From: Prevotella sp.
GTDB taxonomy: Bacteria > Bacteroidota > Bacteroidia > Bacteroidales > Bacteroidaceae
Reading direction: 5' to 3'
Assembly (NCBI GenBank): GCA_017430675.1
Contig: JAFRMM010000006.1
Span: 1-9,555, forward strand
Length of the DNA stretch: 9,555 nucleotides
Shown: positions 7,856 to 9,555 of the stretch, one piece after another
How positions within the stretch are numbered: the stretch's first letter is position 1
Layout of the letters: each line of letters starts with the position of its first letter
Program-made: the position numbers and the translations under genes
Notes under the pieces: model-generated
The model's input: the letters and a program-made list of their open reading frames with translations, nothing else
What the model was told of the DNA's origin: nothing
Database searches by the model: none

Positions 7856-8558
7856 ACGGCTGAAGCGTGAATCCAATGACCAAGTATGCCTTCTGAGCAC
7901 AGGGGTTGCCTACGACCTGTCCGAAGACGGGAATTGAGAACGAATCTGTCACCCTGATATCCTTCGTCGCCTTCAGCGAGAGGTTGGTGACGGCGAAGCC
8001 TGACGTGCCATAGAAGTCAGTGGCGAAGGGTACGGCACCTGCCGTGGCTGTCCAATCCACCGTTGCAAGTTTGAATGGGACGTTTGCTTCAAGATAACTG
8101 CTATAGGCCCGCTTGCCGTCCTTATTCACACCATCGTTGCCAGCGAAGTACGTGAACCACTGTACGGAGGCCACTCCGAAGTCGTAGCCGATGTTGACCT
8201 CGAAGATGTGGTTCGTACCGTGGGCGTCGTACTTGAAGTACCTGGCATCAGGCTCGAGACCTACGCTGAACCAATAGTCCGTCACGCCGATATTGAAACC
8301 GCCAGCAGAATAGGCGAGTGTCAGGTCGAACTCCTTCGTATCGTCAGGATCTGCCAAGCCATAACTGCCCCAGGCTGTCAGACTCAGGCCCTTGTAGCCG
8401 ATGCCGAGTTTAGGCTGTACGGCAGCGCTTCCACAGTCCTGACCACGCCAGATATACTGATTCACGAAATCCGCCGCTACCGTCGTCTCTACTCTATCCT
8501 GTGCATGGGTACCCACTCCCGCGAGCAATCCCATGATTAATATTATCATCTTTTTCAT
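7854..8558 (-). CDS. TorF-type putative outer-membrane porin
   Basis: Secreted beta-barrel protein of 234 residues. The N-terminus MKKMIILIMGLLAGVGTHAQ is a typical signal peptide (lysines, hydrophobic core, small residues), probably cleaved after AHAQ-like THAQ at about residue 20. The mature part starts with VETTVAADFVNQYIWRGQD, resembling the opening strand and RG turn of the TorF putative porin family. It continues as alternating polar/hydrophobic stretches rich in Gly, Tyr, Trp and Phe with acidic turns (for example ADPDDTKEFDLTLAYSAGG), as in small barrels. I recognise the family by pattern only. The open frame can be read from a TTG at 8579, but the ATG at 8558 begins the signal peptide exactly and has GGAAAGA just upstream. 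It lies 21 nt after amt, so a role in ammonium or small-solute passage through the outer membrane is a contextual inference. Confidence 0.8.
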   Translation of the reverse strand: MKKMIILIMGLLAGVGTHAQDRVETTVAADFVNQYIWRGQDCGSAAVQPKLGIGYKGLSLTAWGSYGLADPDDTKEFDLTLAYSAGGFNIGVTDYWFSVGLEPDARYFKYDAHGTNHIFEVNIGYDFGVASVQWFTYFAGNDGVNKDGKRAYSSYLEANVPFKLATVDWTATAGAVPFATDFYGTSGFAVTNLSLKATKDIRVTDSFSIPVFGQVVGNPCAQKAYLVIGFTLQP

Positions 8559-8560
8559 AC

Positions 8561-8567
8561 TCTTTCC
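8561..8567 (-). promoter_or_regulatory. Shine-Dalgarno-like site fixing the porin start
   Basis: GGAAAGA on the minus strand ends 2 nt before the ATG at 8558. It supports that start over the upstream in-frame TTG at 8579, which would put seven polar residues before the signal peptide. Bacteroidota use such sites weakly, so this is supporting evidence only. Confidence 0.4.
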
Positions 8568-8579
8568 ATGTTCAATCAA

Positions 8580-9555
8580 CTAGTTATAACACATCTCTCC
8601 GTGCTCATAGACATCAAGACCTTCCTCCTCAATGCGCTTGTCAACGCGCAGACCATGCAGTCTCTTGAGGCCAAAGAACAGTACAAAGCCACAGGCGGCA
8701 GCCCAGAGGTCGATCATGAGAATGCCGAAGCACTCAGCGCCGAAGAATCCCCAACCATGGCCGTAGAAGGCACCGTTGCTCGTAGAGAGCAGACCCGTCA
8801 TCAGTGTGCCGAGGATACCACAGACACCGTGTACAGAAGAAGCACCTACAGGGTCGTCGATGTGCAGTTTGTGATCGATGAACTCGATGGCATAGACCAG
8901 TACGATACCACATACGAGACCGATGACGACAGCACCCCAAGGCGATACGAGGTCACACCCTGCCGTGATACCCACAAGACCTGCCAGCACACCATTCAAT
9001 GTCAGAGAGAGCGACGGTTTGCCATACTTCAGCCAGGTGAGGATCATCGTGGCGGTACCACCAGCGGCAGCGGCGAGGTTCGTGGTCAGGAACACATGCG
9101 AGATCGCGATGCGGTTCACCTCACCACTGGCAGCCAACTGAGACCCTGGGTTGAAACCAAACCATCCGAGCCAGAGGATGAATACACCCAAAGAAGCCAG
9201 TGTCAGCGAATGACCAGGGATAGCACGGCTCTTGCCGTCTTTCGCATACTTGCCGATACGGGGACCGAGGGCCAGCGCACCAATCAGAGCCAGCACACCA
9301 CCCACGCTATGCACGATGGCAGAACCTGCAAAGTCGTGGAACACATCGCCAAAAGTCGTCATCATAAACCCGTCGGCAGCATCGTTGCAGAGCCAGCCGC
9401 CGCCCCACGTCCAGTGACCCTCTACGGGATAGATGATCAGAGAGATCACGGCGCTGTAAATCAGATACATAGAGAACTTCGTGCGCTCAGCCATAGCACC
9501 GCTGACGATGGTGGCAGAAGTGGCACAGAAGACGGTCTCAAAAATCAGGAAACCC
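8580..9555 (-). CDS. amtB: Ammonium transporter (Amt family), N-terminus beyond window edge
   Basis: Inner-membrane Amt/Mep/Rh channel that conducts ammonium or ammonia into the cell. The frame is open to the right edge, giving 324 residues of an expected 400-450. The first residues, GFLIFETVFCATSATIVSGAMAER, are already the conserved core, so the ATG at 9494 is an internal methionine and not the start. The family signature DFAGSAIVHSVGG carries the first pore histidine (codon 9309-9311). The second, in VHGVCG, is at 8829-8831, so the twin-His pore is complete. GHSLTLASLGVFILWLGWFGFNPGS is another diagnostic stretch. About eight hydrophobic membrane segments are visible. The cytoplasmic tail ends EEEGLDVYEHGEMCYN, the kind of conserved tail that docks the P-II protein GlnK. 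No glnK follows it; one could lie upstream, outside the window. It is the first visible gene of the minus-strand run, 21 nt before the porin. Confidence 0.95.
   Translation of the reverse strand, partial: GFLIFETVFCATSATIVSGAMAERTKFSMYLIYSAVISLIIYPVEGHWTWGGGWLCNDAADGFMMTTFGDVFHDFAGSAIVHSVGGVLALIGALALGPRIGKYAKDGKSRAIPGHSLTLASLGVFILWLGWFGFNPGSQLAASGEVNRIAISHVFLTTNLAAAAGGTATMILTWLKYGKPSLSLTLNGVLAGLVGITAGCDLVSPWGAVVIGLVCGIVLVYAIEFIDHKLHIDDPVGASSVHGVCGILGTLMTGLLSTSNGAFYGHGWGFFGAECFGILMIDLWAAACGFVLFFGLKRLHGLRVDKRIEEEGLDVYEHGEMCYN

Noticed and set aside
8559..8579. TTG start for the porin immediately after the amt stop codon
   Set aside because: It would place MIEHGKS in front of a textbook signal peptide; the ATG at 8558 with GGAAAGA upstream fits better.
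8580..9494. Reading amt as a complete 304-residue gene from the ATG at 9494
   Set aside because: The frame continues upstream to the window edge with conserved Amt residues, so the gene is cut by the window.
1..9555. Mobile elements, CRISPR arrays, tRNA or rRNA genes, defence systems
   Set aside because: No transposase or integrase frame, spaced direct repeats or RNA-gene sequence was seen; coding and composition are uniform and housekeeping in type.

Overview
The window looks like chromosomal housekeeping DNA from a Bacteroidota bacterium, most likely Prevotella or a close relative. Four things point there. Two promoters match the Bacteroidota consensus (TTTG, 19-20 nt, TAnnTTTG). Diaminopimelate is made through the aminotransferase DapL. 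Translation leaders are A-rich, with little Shine-Dalgarno. A long, diverged PurF-like amidotransferase is present. The genus is inferred from general character, not from a search. All genes are intact apart from the two cut by the window edges. I see no tRNA, rRNA, CRISPR array, insertion sequence or phage sequence.

Layout: the left edge carries the N-terminal two thirds of a long-chain acyl-CoA ligase on the minus strand (1-1258). A 257-bp divergent intergenic region follows, with one promoter facing each way. dapL then runs on the plus strand (1516-2748) and ends at a hairpin terminator shared with the convergent asnB. From 2792 to the right edge, five minus-strand genes are tightly packed. 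In transcription order they are an Amt ammonium transporter (cut at the right edge), a small outer-membrane porin of TorF type, pyrG (CTP synthase), a PurF-like amidotransferase and asnB (asparagine synthetase B). Gaps between these five are 21 nt, 42 nt, a 20-bp overlap, and 21 nt. No Bacteroidota-type promoter is visible in these junctions, so they are probably one transcription unit starting beyond the right edge.

The run reads as a nitrogen-assimilation and glutamine-use unit. The porin and Amt could bring ammonium across the outer and inner membranes. The next three enzymes are all glutamine amidotransferases, which take the amide nitrogen of glutamine for CTP, probably a phosphoribosylamine-type product, and asparagine. 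DapL also consumes glutamate nitrogen but is a separate unit on the other strand.

No clearly new system is visible. The most interesting item is the PurF-like protein. It keeps the nucleophilic cysteine and the PRPP-binding motif, but differs from classical PurF at the glutaminase oxyanion position and in the phosphoribosyltransferase flexible loop, and it sits away from purine genes.
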